In this document: in pieces, positions 9,140 through 17,120 of the stretch
How the letters are laid out: every line of letters starts with the position of its first letter
How positions within the stretch are numbered: position 1 is the first letter of the stretch
NCBI GenBank assembly: GCA_001602415.1
Contig: CP012155.1
Span: forward strand, 1,116,001-1,180,000
Reading direction: 5' to 3'
Origin: Bacteroidetes bacterium UKL13-3
GTDB taxonomy: Bacteria > Bacteroidota > Bacteroidia > UKL13-3
Length of the DNA stretch: 64,000 nt
Notes under the pieces: model-generated
What the model was told of the DNA's origin: nothing
The model's input: the letters and a program-made list of their open reading frames with translations, nothing else
Databases searched by the model: none
Translations under genes and position numbers: made by a program

Positions 9140-10015
9140 CTAAGGAACAATAACTTTCAACGCTTCGGGTAACATCTTTATATGTATATCTTTATCCATC
9201 ATTATCGGTTCTCCATCGATATTAAACACTCCTTTTTCGGCTCGTTTGATGATGATGTTTTCGCCCTTTAATGCATCTACGTAACGAGAGTTATTGTATT
9301 TCTTTAAAAACATTTCCAATCCAATTATGGGCATTTGGTGAGGTTTAAAAGGTTTCATGATGCTAATGTCAAAAAGTCCGTCATCAAGGTTGGCTTGTGG
9401 TGCAATAAATGCATTGTTGCCATACTGCGAGCCATTTGCCACACAAATAATAAAAGCATTGCGGGTTATCGTTTTACCATCCACTACCAATTCATAAACT
9501 TGTGGTTTATAGTTGGCAAACTCGTTTAATGTAATTTTGGTATACGACCAAAAACCTCGTTTGGGCGCATTGGCAAACATCCAACTCACATGGGCATCAA
9601 AACCCGCACCGGCAACATTTATAAAGAAATGCTCGTTTGCCATTCCAGCATCGATGTTTTTTTGGTGCAATTTATTGATGATTTGCAGTGCTTTTATATC
9701 ATTCAAAGGAATGCGTAAATGCCTTGCCAATCCGTTACCCGACCCTTGTGGAACAATGCCAAACATAATGCCTGTATTTACCATGTATTTAGCCACATTG
9801 TTTATCGTTCCATCACCGCCTACAGCAATTACTATATCCTTTTTTTGTTCAACAGCTTGTTGCGCAAGTTCCACATTATGCTCGGCAGAGCGAGTGAAAT
9901 TGATTTCTACATCAAACTGGTTTCTGTCGAGATAACGACCAATTAATGAAGGGAACTTTTCTTTGTTAATTCCTCCCGATATTGGGTTGATAATGAATGC
10001 TATTTTCTTTTTCAA
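9140..10015 (-). CDS. Diacylglycerol kinase-family lipid kinase (YegS/DagK type)
   Basis: This soluble lipid kinase of 291 residues phosphorylates diacylglycerol or a related lipid, feeding phospholipid recycling. The catalytic domain shows INPISGG near the start, the ATP-binding AVGGDGTINNVA (GGDGT at 66-70), and VPQGSGNGLARHL (91-98). The C-terminal beta-sandwich has FINVAGAGFDAHVSW and ends with the typical NIDGEP. Length is normal for the bacterial YegS/DgkB group. The exact lipid substrate is not readable. It is transcribed on the minus strand upstream of rhlE, 65 bases away. Confidence 0.9.
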   Translation of the reverse strand: MKKKIAFIINPISGGINKEKFPSLIGRYLDRNQFDVEINFTRSAEHNVELAQQAVEQKKDIVIAVGGDGTINNVAKYMVNTGIMFGIVPQGSGNGLARHLRIPLNDIKALQIINKLHQKNIDAGMANEHFFINVAGAGFDAHVSWMFANAPKRGFWSYTKITLNEFANYKPQVYELVVDGKTITRNAFIICVANGSQYGNNAFIAPQANLDDGLFDISIMKPFKPHQMPIIGLEMFLKKYNNSRYVDALKGENIIIKRAEKGVFNIDGEPIMMDKDIHIKMLPEALKVIVP

Positions 10016-10084
10016 AACGCTAACTTTACAGCAAATGTATGTGTTTTACTATTATGGTAAGATGAAGAATTCTTTTGGATCAGA

Positions 10085-10591
10085 CTATGATTTAAAGAGA
10101 TTCACAACAGTTTGTTGAAGTTTTTTTATTGTTACAACAACCTGTTTACTCTTGAAGAAATAATGCACAACTTCTAGAGCAACATAACCCAACATGATTG
10201 CAATAATGGTTTGCATCCAATTCGGAATTTCTTGTACAATGGTTGTTTTTTGGTGTGCTAACCCAAAAATGTTTTTTAAACTTTTACGTTCGATAACCGT
10301 GTGGTTAAATTTTGAGGCCACCCAAACCCCAACAGATATTCCTATAAAGTTACCAAGTACTTTTTTAGTTATAAAATCAAGGATCCCGTATGTGGAAATG
10401 GAGTTAAGTATACATTTAAACGTGAATGTTTTTTCTTGAGGCGGGTTGTTCCATAGTGATTGAACGGTGTTGAAGTATTCCCTGTTTTGATTACTTTTTT
10501 GCAACCAAATTAATAATTCTCACGTTTCCTCTTCTGTTTCTTCTTTGGCAATGTGTTTAGTTATCCTTTTCCATAATTCAATGTATTCCAT
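10085..10591 (-). pseudogene. Anti-sigma (FecR N-terminal)-like membrane protein interrupted by in-frame TGA
   Basis: A frame starting at ATG 10591 reads MEYIELWKRITKHIAKEE, then TEEET, and meets TGA at 10522-10520. It continues in the same frame with ELLIWLQKSNQNREYF, NTVQSLW and a further 115 residues to 10085. The two sides join into the usual start of FecR-type anti-sigma factors: an amphipathic helix, E-T-x-E-E, then LLxWLxxSxxNRxYF and W. The downstream part has two likely membrane segments, not a FecR periplasmic domain. The 139-codon piece after the stop can only start at TTG 10504. No ECF sigma gene is next to it. A single substitution would restore the gene. Confidence 0.55.
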
Positions 10592-10752
10592 ACCATAAAT
10601 TAACAAATACTTTTTTGTTTTGTTAATGCTGGAAGATAGCTGTATTTGAACTAACCAGTTGGTTTTATTTAATGGAATAAAACAAGTTTGGATTGTGTGA
10701 CATGAGTTGATAGAATGAGTGATGTTAGCATAATTTTATTGGAGCGAAGCAA

Positions 10753-11376
10753 TTACCGATCATTCAATCCTTTTCCACCAAGGATATCGGGTATACATTT
10801 TTCAATTCGCGATTCGCGTGTTTTGGATTGTTTGGGGGCTGAAAAATAAAGTAAATACCCTATTTGTCTTCCAGGCGTTAGGTTATTAAAAGCAGTTTTC
10901 AAGATAGGAAAAGTGCTTAGCTTCGTTTGGAATTCTTCGGGTATGTTGTACTCTGTGATTGTTTTGAATGCGACTTTTAATCCTTTCTTTTCTACTTCGA
11001 TTGCCTGGTATAAGTATGATTTTAAAATGGGTTCTAATGTTATAATTTCTTCTATCTTAGTGAAGCGTATTATGCGCCCTTCTTGGCTATTCTCGCCTGG
11101 TTTTTCGAGTATATTATATCCATCGTTTAACAGTGATCCTTTGAGAAAACTAAGTGCACAATAGTTTTTAAATGCAGCAATGATTACTATATTTTTGTTC
11201 TGAAAGGTGTAACAAGGAACGCCCCATTTTACTTGTTCTGTTAACTCGCAATCAAGTGCTATTGTGCGCAAATATTTTAATTCTTTTTGCCAATTATGAA
11301 CCTTACAACTGGGAGTTCCGCCCAATGAACATCTTCCACAACCTTCACTTAAATAAGTATCAACGTCAGGATTCAT
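10753..11376 (-). CDS. YdeI/OmpD-associated family protein (DUF1801-like)
   Basis: This cytoplasmic protein of 207 residues has an N-terminal DUF1801-like fold. Visible are LTEQVKWGVPCYTFQNKNIVIIAAFKNYCALSF, in short segments of family match, and the IRFT pattern further on. The C-terminal YdeI part ends with LTPGRQIGYLLYFSAPKQSKTRESRIEKCIP, the characteristic R-G-Y..W/F-x-A-KQ..TR-xRI..C motif. A Cys-rich start (CGRCSLGGTPSCKVHNW) may bind a metal. Biochemical function of the family is unknown. Its start lies two bases from the stop of the oxidoreductase gene upstream, so the two are probably one operon. Confidence 0.8.
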   Translation of the reverse strand: MNPDVDTYLSEGCGRCSLGGTPSCKVHNWQKELKYLRTIALDCELTEQVKWGVPCYTFQNKNIVIIAAFKNYCALSFLKGSLLNDGYNILEKPGENSQEGRIIRFTKIEEIITLEPILKSYLYQAIEVEKKGLKVAFKTITEYNIPEEFQTKLSTFPILKTAFNNLTPGRQIGYLLYFSAPKQSKTRESRIEKCIPDILGGKGLNDR

Positions 11377-11378
11377 GG

Positions 11379-12377
11379 CTATACAATTTTTAGTATAATT
11401 TTACCCATTTGTTGTCCATTTGCCATTTTTTCAATTGCAGCTTGTGCCTGCGCCATGGGAAAGACCGAATCAACAATAGGTACAATTTGATGGTGGTTCA
11501 CAAAGGATACCATTTCAGCAAACTCTTCATCATTACCCATGGTAGAGCCTAATATATCAAGCTGTTTCCAGAAAATTTTAGCTGGAACACCACTGTTAAA
11601 TGCCCCTGATGTTGCTCCATACATGGCTATTCTACCAGCAGGTTTGGCTAGGTCAACCAGTTTTGCAAACGTGTCGCCACCGCTGCTATCAACAATCACG
11701 TCAAACCCACCACTTTGTTTTTTGAGTTCTTTGTCCCAATTCGCAGTATTGTAATTGATGCCACCTTTGGCACCCATTTCTATTGCTTGTTTAAGTTTGT
11801 TCTCGTCTCTCGAAGTAACAAACGTATTGCAACCTGCTGCAATGGCAAATTGCATGCATTGTAGTGCAACGCCCCCGCCAATTCCGGTAATCAAAATGGT
11901 TTCGCCTGTTTTGGCAGCAGCCCGTTTCATCAACGCTCTGTATCCGGTTAATCCAGCAAGAGGCAATGCAGCCGCTTGCTCAAAGGTAAGGTGGGCAGGT
12001 TTTTCAAATAGCAAACGGGCATCTGTTTTTACATATTCTGCAAAAGTTCCGTTGTGCGGTGTTCCCAATATTATGTAATCTTTGGCTTGCACTCTGGGAT
12101 CGCTTCCCCAATTCATACTCGGGTTTATGATTACATCTTTGCCAATCCAATTTTGCCCCACAGATTTACCTACCTTTTCAACTACTCCACTTCCGTCTGC
12201 TCCCAAAATAACTGGAAACTGAATACCCGCATATTGTCCTTTTTGTATCCATAAATCGCGGTGATTAAAGGCTGCCGCATGCACTTTTACCAATGCCTCA
12301 TGAGGTGCAAGTTCTGGAATGTTAGTTTCTTTTATGCTTAATTGTTGGTTGAGTTCCTCTAAAATAATTGCTTTCAT
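11379..12377 (-). CDS. Zinc-free MDR family alcohol dehydrogenase/quinone oxidoreductase
   Basis: This 332-residue NAD(P)H-dependent medium-chain oxidoreductase has the N-terminal GroES-like fold (EALVKVHAAAFNHRDLWIQKG) and a Rossmann domain with ITGIGGGVALQCMQFA. In zinc enzymes the loop carries GHE; here it is GADGSGVVEKVG. The four Cys of the structural zinc lobe are absent, which points to the zinc-independent quinone-reductase side. The substrate is unknown. It is first of a two-gene unit with the YdeI-like gene. Confidence 0.85.
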   Translation of the reverse strand: MKAIILEELNQQLSIKETNIPELAPHEALVKVHAAAFNHRDLWIQKGQYAGIQFPVILGADGSGVVEKVGKSVGQNWIGKDVIINPSMNWGSDPRVQAKDYIILGTPHNGTFAEYVKTDARLLFEKPAHLTFEQAAALPLAGLTGYRALMKRAAAKTGETILITGIGGGVALQCMQFAIAAGCNTFVTSRDENKLKQAIEMGAKGGINYNTANWDKELKKQSGGFDVIVDSSGGDTFAKLVDLAKPAGRIAMYGATSGAFNSGVPAKIFWKQLDILGSTMGNDEEFAEMVSFVNHHQIVPIVDSVFPMAQAQAAIEKMANGQQMGKIILKIV

Positions 12378-12432
12378 TTGTTTAGATTTTTTGAGGTTGG
12401 ATGTTCGAAGTTAGATGTTTTAATGACTCGTA

Positions 12433-13041
12433 TTATTCTTCATCTTCGAAGTTTTTGTAATCAATATTCGGGTCAAAAAATAAGCCCCAACCGTCAGGGA
12501 TATCGTTGGTTTTGTCAAATGTGTTAACCCACTCAACAAATAGCTTACGAAATTCTTCAATTTCATCACGCAACAGTTGCAGGTATTTGTTGTTTGAGAG
12601 TCCCATCATTTTTAAACCTGACGTAGCGGTGAGTAAACTCATTGCGTGAACTTTTATAATAACGGCATTCTCCATTCGAATAGAGTATAAGTCACCGCCT
12701 TCGGCCCCTCTTAGTTTTGCATTAATAATCATTACATCTTCCATCATAATGCCTTTGTAGTGTTCGCCAAAACTTTTGAGATCTTCTTCATCCAATTCCT
12801 CAGCATCTTCTTCCTCAAAATCATCTTCATCTTCTTCGTCAAAATCTGTATTTTGCTCATCTACCTCATCAGCAAAAGGAATGTTTTCCTCGCCTTCTTT
12901 ATCTTTTATATCAAATGTTTCTATGAGCGCATTTACCAATTCAAAAAGTTCGTTCGCTTTTTTTACTATTGGTAAATTCTCTACTCGCTCTTGTTCTTTA
13001 TTGTAATCTTCATCACTGAAGTTTTCATCATCTTCCCACAT
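12433..13041 (-). CDS. Conserved acidic hypothetical protein
   Basis: This predicted cytoplasmic protein of 202 residues has no assigned function. Residues about 50-90 are almost all Asp and Glu. The C-terminal half is an ordered-looking alpha-rich region (MENAVIIKVHAMSLLTA, then YLQLLRDEIEEFRKLFVEW and DGWGLFFDP). There is no signal peptide or membrane segment. It lies in a minus-strand series with the next small gene. The acidic stretch makes the opposite strand look like a Ser-rich open frame, which is an artefact. The gene itself is probably real, given its ordered C-terminal half. Confidence 0.7.
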   Translation of the reverse strand: MWEDDENFSDEDYNKEQERVENLPIVKKANELFELVNALIETFDIKDKEGEENIPFADEVDEQNTDFDEEDEDDFEEEDAEELDEEDLKSFGEHYKGIMMEDVMIINAKLRGAEGGDLYSIRMENAVIIKVHAMSLLTATSGLKMMGLSNNKYLQLLRDEIEEFRKLFVEWVNTFDKTNDIPDGWGLFFDPNIDYKNFEDEE

Positions 13042-13078
13042 ATATTTATTGGTTTAGTTGGAGTTTATCAAAGGGGTA

Positions 13079-13351
13079 TTATCTTGAATTGTGTATCATT
13101 AGACCTTCTTTGGTGGCAAGGTAATGGTAAGCATGCATATCATCGCTGTCATAAAAATAGGTCCGTATATATTCTTGTTTTTGTTCGTCAAATTGCATGG
13201 GGGTAACATATTTTTTGGCTATTAAATGCTTGAGCACATCGGCCACGATTTTTTCGGGTGTTTTGCATTCATCCAAAATATTTTGAAAGGGTTCAACAAA
13301 ATAAATGGCATTGAGTATATCGTATTCTATATCGGATAATTGATCGTTCAT
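13079..13351 (-). CDS. Small hypothetical protein, possible winged-helix fold
   Basis: The protein has 90 residues from ATG 13351 (MNDQLSDIEYDILNAIYFV). The pattern of LSDIEYDIL..IYF, then a helix (PEKIVADVLKHLIAKKYVTPM) and a beta hairpin (YIRTYFYDSDDMHAYHYLATKEGLMIH) resembles a winged helix-turn-helix, but no family is recognised. The longer reading from 13393 would overlap the stop of the glycosyltransferase gene, so the internal ATG is preferred. It follows that gene by 17 bases and precedes the acidic protein gene. Confidence 0.65.
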   Translation of the reverse strand: MNDQLSDIEYDILNAIYFVEPFQNILDECKTPEKIVADVLKHLIAKKYVTPMQFDEQKQEYIRTYFYDSDDMHAYHYLATKEGLMIHNSR

Positions 13352-13368
13352 TTTTGTGGTGTTGAATA

Positions 13369-14478
13369 TTAGGTTAAATCGCGTCCTTTCCAATTATAGG
13401 TTCCAATATTGGCCCAAATGCCAATTATTAAAACGTATAAAATATGAAAAGGTTCGGCCAAAGGTAAAAATAAGATGTATGTTTTTCTCTTAAAAAATTT
13501 GAGTACATCGTATAAAAATATCCCTTCAATTAACGATTTTATTCCTAAAAAAACGAGTCCAATTTCGGTATTTATTAGTAAATTTAATAGAATAGATAAG
13601 TTGAATAAATATGCAGCAATGAGAATGGCGGTAATATAAATATTATCGTATTTAGTGCTTTTTGATACCCAACGTTTGCGTTGATTGATAAGTTCATCAA
13701 TAGTTGTATTAGCCGCAGTAGTTACAATGGCATCACGATGTTTGAGAAAATGAATATTGTTAGGATGTTTTTTAAACACCTTATGTAGTAAATATTCATC
13801 ATCGCCACTGGCTATGTTTTCACTTCCGGCATATCCGTTTACTTCATAAAACACATCTTTTTCAAAAATGAGATTGGAGGCGCTGCACATATTTGGATTT
13901 TTACTTTCGATTGCAGCACCACCAATAGCAACTAAACCGGCAAACTCGAGCGATTGTAGCTTTTCAAATAAGGTGTTTGCTTTAAATAATACTGGGGCAT
14001 ACACCATTTTTGATTGTGTTTGATTAATAAAACTGTTGATGGTGTTAAGCCAATTTTTTCCTCTTACACAATCAGCATCTGTAAGTATAATGTATTTGTG
14101 TTTGGCCTGAGAAATGCCAAAAGTGATTGCAGCCTTTTTTTTGCGACCTTTTAATGGATCGTTTTGCATCTGCAGCAGCCTTATATTATGATGCGGATGA
14201 GCCCTAATAAAAGCAGTAACCTTGCTTGAGGTTTGATCGGTTGAGTAATCGTCAATTATGATTAACTCAAATGCCGAAGAGGGAAAGTGTTGGTTAGTTA
14301 TGCTAGCTAAACAATTAGCTACAACAGCTTCCTCATTGCGCATAGCAACAAGTATACTGAAGGTTTGATGCATAATCGTTTCGTTGATTTTAAAGTTTGG
14401 AATTTTTTTCCAAGCAATAAAATATGCTAAGATTAGGCTAACATAAAAAAGTAATAGAATGGATGAAATAACTATCAT
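13369..14478 (-). CDS. Membrane-anchored family 2 glycosyltransferase
   Basis: The 369-residue protein has an N-terminal membrane helix, a GT-A catalytic domain and two or three C-terminal membrane segments. The GT2 signature runs from FSILVAMRNEEAVVANCLASI through ELIIIDDYSTDQT to the metal-binding ILTDADC. A later GDDEYLLHKVF and the QRKRW motif resemble processive or polyprenyl-linked GT2 enzymes. The sugar and acceptor are unknown. Its start overlaps the stop of the preceding flippase-like gene by four bases (ATGA), so they are translationally coupled and likely act on the same envelope lipid or glycan. Confidence 0.9.
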   Translation of the reverse strand: MIVISSILLLFYVSLILAYFIAWKKIPNFKINETIMHQTFSILVAMRNEEAVVANCLASITNQHFPSSAFELIIIDDYSTDQTSSKVTAFIRAHPHHNIRLLQMQNDPLKGRKKKAAITFGISQAKHKYIILTDADCVRGKNWLNTINSFINQTQSKMVYAPVLFKANTLFEKLQSLEFAGLVAIGGAAIESKNPNMCSASNLIFEKDVFYEVNGYAGSENIASGDDEYLLHKVFKKHPNNIHFLKHRDAIVTTAANTTIDELINQRKRWVSKSTKYDNIYITAILIAAYLFNLSILLNLLINTEIGLVFLGIKSLIEGIFLYDVLKFFKRKTYILFLPLAEPFHILYVLIIGIWANIGTYNWKGRDLT

Positions 14479-15431
14479 GCAGCAGAGCGAGCTTTGAGTT
14501 TAAGAATAAAATACAACCCCAATAGGGCAGGAAACATAATATTTAATATCCACAATGAATAAGCTGCAAGCAAAATTCCTGACGTATTTGTAGAGAAGAG
14601 TCCAAGAAAAAATAATGCAGTTGCGCCACGCACCCCCATTTCGATGAGAATGATAGACGGCACAAATGCTTGAACCACAAAAATGGCTGCTAATGACGGA
14701 AATGCGTATTGCATGGCAATTGGCACATCAAAAAAATGGAGCAGCAAAAAATATTGAATATTGAATATCCCAAAACGTATAAGCGAAAGGATGAATAAGG
14801 TTGTTAATTCCTTTTGCGAATAATGGGTAAATGCATCTACATAAGGAGTGATTTTTCTCCAGCTAATTATTCGGTTGAGCCAATGAATATTTATGTACAA
14901 GTAATAGACTAAACTTAATAGTATGCCAATAGCAACTAGGCCACAATAAAATTGAACGTTGTTGATGTATTGCTGCTGTAAGGTCAATATCCATAATCCA
15001 ACACTTCCACAACACACTATTGCAAGTGTTTGCGCAATACTTCCAATAAATGAAGCAATAGCACCTTTAATTTTATCGTATGTTTTTAAAAAGAGTGCCT
15101 TGCCCGCAAAATCGCCTATTCGGTTGGGAGTGATAATTCCTAACGCAATTCCTGCTGAAACAGCTTGTAGAGATTGCAACCAACTCACTTTTTCATGCTG
15201 TATCATCACTAATTTCCATTTTAAACTATCAATGGCAATATTAGGAACGATGAGAAGAACCGTTGCTGTTAGCAAAATTATCTTGCTGTTTGTAAATGTA
15301 AAGTTGTTACCCGATGCTAGATCTTGGATGTTGTAAGCGAAAAAAAGTTTGTATACAATAAAACAAAGCGTTCCTAATACCAGCGTAAGCTTAGCTATAT
15401 TTAAAACCTTTCGTTGATATGTTTCGGTCAT
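14475..15431 (-). CDS. Lysylphosphatidylglycerol synthase-like membrane protein (YbhN/UPF0104 family)
   Basis: This polytopic inner-membrane protein has about 318 residues and eight or nine hydrophobic segments. It matches the membrane domain shared by MprF and YbhN proteins: QSLQAVSAGIALGIITPNRIGDFAGKALFLK carries the conserved T-P-x-R-x-G-E/D-F. There is no C-terminal aminoacyl transferase domain, so it is more likely a flippase-like or unknown membrane protein than a synthase. ATG 15431 (MTETYQRKVL) is preferred to 15515, which would run into the divergent ruvC gene. It leads the GT2 gene with a 4-base overlap. Confidence 0.85.
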   Translation of the reverse strand: MTETYQRKVLNIAKLTLVLGTLCFIVYKLFFAYNIQDLASGNNFTFTNSKIILLTATVLLIVPNIAIDSLKWKLVMIQHEKVSWLQSLQAVSAGIALGIITPNRIGDFAGKALFLKTYDKIKGAIASFIGSIAQTLAIVCCGSVGLWILTLQQQYINNVQFYCGLVAIGILLSLVYYLYINIHWLNRIISWRKITPYVDAFTHYSQKELTTLFILSLIRFGIFNIQYFLLLHFFDVPIAMQYAFPSLAAIFVVQAFVPSIILIEMGVRGATALFFLGLFSTNTSGILLAAYSLWILNIMFPALLGLYFILKLKARSAA

Positions 15432-15496
15432 TTTAAAGAGTATTTTATTAATTTGCAGCCGTGCGAAAGTATCGCATTTGACTAAGAAATCAGAGT

Positions 15497-16078
15497 GTGG
15501 ACGAACTAAAAACAATTAAATCATACGAGCGCATTATTTTGGGAATTGATCCAGGTACCATTATAATGGGTTATGGGCTTATTGGCATTACTAAAAAAGA
15601 AGCTTCAGTTATTGGTTTAGGCGTTGTTAAATTGGGTAAGATTGATGACCCCATGCTTAAACTGCAAAAAATATTTGAGCGCACACAAAGTTTGATTGAT
15701 CAGTTTCATCCTGATGAATTGGCCATTGAGGCGCCATTTTTTGGAAAGAATGTTCAATCCATGCTTAAGCTTGGCCGTGCTCAAGGTGTGGCAATTGCAG
15801 CCGCAGTAAGCAGGCAGATGCAAGTGAATGAGTATTCTCCCAAAAAAATAAAACAATCCATTACAGGTAACGGAAACGCATCTAAGGAACAAGTTGCGGC
15901 CATGATTCAGCGATTACTCAAGTTTAAAGAAACGCCTGATTTTTTAGATGCAACCGATGGACTCGCGGCAGCGTATTGTCATTTTTTGCAGAGCAGTAAG
16001 GCGGCATTACCGGGCGGAAAAAGTTATAATAGTTGGAAGGCTTTTGTATCGGATAATCCTAGTAAGCTTAAGAAGTAG
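15497..16078 (+). CDS. ruvC: Holliday junction endonuclease RuvC
   Basis: This nuclease resolves Holliday junctions together with RuvAB. It has 193 residues. The four acidic catalytic residues are all present: Asp18 in LGIDPGT, Glu78 in AIEAPFF, and Asp151/Asp154 in FLDATDGLAAAYCH. The start is GTG at 15497, 18 residues before the first catalytic Asp, and is supported by the divergent gene ending its 5' side at 15431. It is monocistronic; a hairpin at 16410-16438 is the next terminator on this strand. Confidence 0.95.
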   Translation: MDELKTIKSYERIILGIDPGTIIMGYGLIGITKKEASVIGLGVVKLGKIDDPMLKLQKIFERTQSLIDQFHPDELAIEAPFFGKNVQSMLKLGRAQGVAIAAAVSRQMQVNEYSPKKIKQSITGNGNASKEQVAAMIQRLLKFKETPDFLDATDGLAAAYCHFLQSSKAALPGGKSYNSWKAFVSDNPSKLKK

Positions 16079-16456
16079 TTCATAGTTGATGGTTCTTAGT
16101 TATTGTCTTGAGGTAGGTGGTCTTCAGTTGGCAGTCTGCGCAACGGGGAAAGATAAAGACAGTAATTCAATAACCAATTAATGTTATAACAAAAAGAAAG
16201 TAGGCAAGACCGAGTTGTGAATCTTGTGCAACCTTCGTGAATCTTGTGGTGAAAATGGAAATTCAACCTAACCGCAAGGTTCGCAAAGGCACCACAAAGA
16301 ACACTATTAGGAAAAACAGGTTTATCTAAGGCCAATAACTCAACAAACAATTAACATGCTCCGAACCCGCAATAAACAAGCTCGCAACAACTTAATCCGT
16401 AAGCATAAAAAAAGCAGTCAATACTATTGACTGCTTTTCTATTAAATACATTGATT
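16079..16456. other. Intergenic stretch with terminator and junk-like repeat text
   Basis: No gene is supported in this 378-base gap between ruvC and the convergent tlpA-like gene. Bases about 16205-16300 hold text rich in TTCGTGAATCTTGTGG and CCGCAAGGTTCGCAAAGG, which looks like the non-coding repeat filler common between Bacteroidota genes. An 84-codon frame on the minus strand across it has no recognisable protein features. The right end holds a terminator. Confidence 0.5.
16410..16438. terminator. Bidirectional terminator between ruvC and tlpA-like gene
   Basis: Bases 16410-16423 and 16425-16438 are exact 14-bp reverse complements with A-runs before and T-runs after the core AGCAGTCAATA. 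The convergent genes end on either side, so it can serve both strands. Confidence 0.85.
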
Positions 16457-16954
16457 TTATTTCTTGGCCATTAATGATTTTATTTTTTCTTCAAGCGTAT
16501 ATTCGTCCCCTTCAATATATCCGGTGTGGGTGTATACAATATTTCCTTTTTGATCCAATAATACTGTATACGGAATTAATGGTGCATTAAGTGCTCTTTT
16601 TAAATCCTCATTCACATCCAACAAACAATCAAACTCCCAGCCTTGGCCATCAACAAATGGTTTTACTTTGGGTACGTTGCGAGAGTTGTCTGTTGATACG
16701 GAAACAAGTTCCAATCCGTATTTTACTTTCCAGTCATCATATAACTCATTTAAGTTAGAAAGTTCCTTTTTGCAAGGTGTACACCAAGTAGCCCAAAAAG
16801 AAATAATCGTAATTTTTCCTGATTTGGAGTAATCATTTACGTTTTTAACTTTTCCATTTACGTCTTTTAGTAAAATTTCGGGCATGGTTTGGTTGTTTTG
16901 AGCCATGGCGCCAAGGGTTATAGTTAAACAAAGTGCAACAAGTATTTTTTTCAT
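16457..16954 (-). CDS. TlpA-family thiol-disulfide oxidoreductase
   Basis: The exported thioredoxin-like protein has 165 residues. A signal peptide (MKKILVALCLTITLGAMAQ) is followed by a thioredoxin fold with FWATWCTPCKKEL; Cys58 and Cys61 form the CxxC active site. Later VSTDNSRNVPKVKPFV and the cis-Pro PLIPYTVLLDQKG fit the TlpA/ResA/AhpC-TSA group. It probably acts in the periplasm on protein thiols or cytochrome c maturation. It is transcribed alone, with a terminator just past the stop and a TAnnTTTG element upstream. Confidence 0.9.
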   Translation of the reverse strand: MKKILVALCLTITLGAMAQNNQTMPEILLKDVNGKVKNVNDYSKSGKITIISFWATWCTPCKKELSNLNELYDDWKVKYGLELVSVSTDNSRNVPKVKPFVDGQGWEFDCLLDVNEDLKRALNAPLIPYTVLLDQKGNIVYTHTGYIEGDEYTLEEKIKSLMAKK

Positions 16955-16977
16955 TTAGAATATTTTAATAGAATGGT

Positions 16978-16985
16978 CAAATATA
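16978..16985 (-). promoter_or_regulatory. TAnnTTTG -7 element for the tlpA-like gene
   Basis: On the minus strand TATATTTG (16985 to 16978) fits the Bacteroidota -7 consensus and lies 23 bases before the ATG at 16954. The -33 element is not convincing. Confidence 0.4.
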
Positions 16986-17120
16986 AAAACTTTGATAATA
17001 AAACATACATCGTGCCACGATTTGCGCACATTTCCACAGCAGGTAATCTGAGGTAAAACAATATATATTTGTCTTGTTACATGCAATGCTGAGGCATTAA
17101 TGTAACCTAAAAGAAAAAAC

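Noticed and set aside
10520-10522. TGA as a recoded sense codon
   Set aside because: TGA is used as a normal stop elsewhere in the window (for example the PASTA gene and lipoprotein 1), and no selenocysteine context is seen. A nonsense mutation or read error is simpler.
12760-13006. Phe- or Ser-rich plus-strand frames
   Set aside because: They are the complement of the Asp/Glu-rich stretch of the acidic protein at 12433-13041.
16205-16300. CRISPR or ordered repeat array
   Set aside because: The text has partly repeated words but no regular repeat-spacer pattern, and no cas gene is present anywhere in the window.
16096-16350. 84-codon minus-strand frame after ruvC
   Set aside because: It runs through repeat-like intergenic text (CCGCAAGGTTCGCAAAGG type) and has no protein features or start context.
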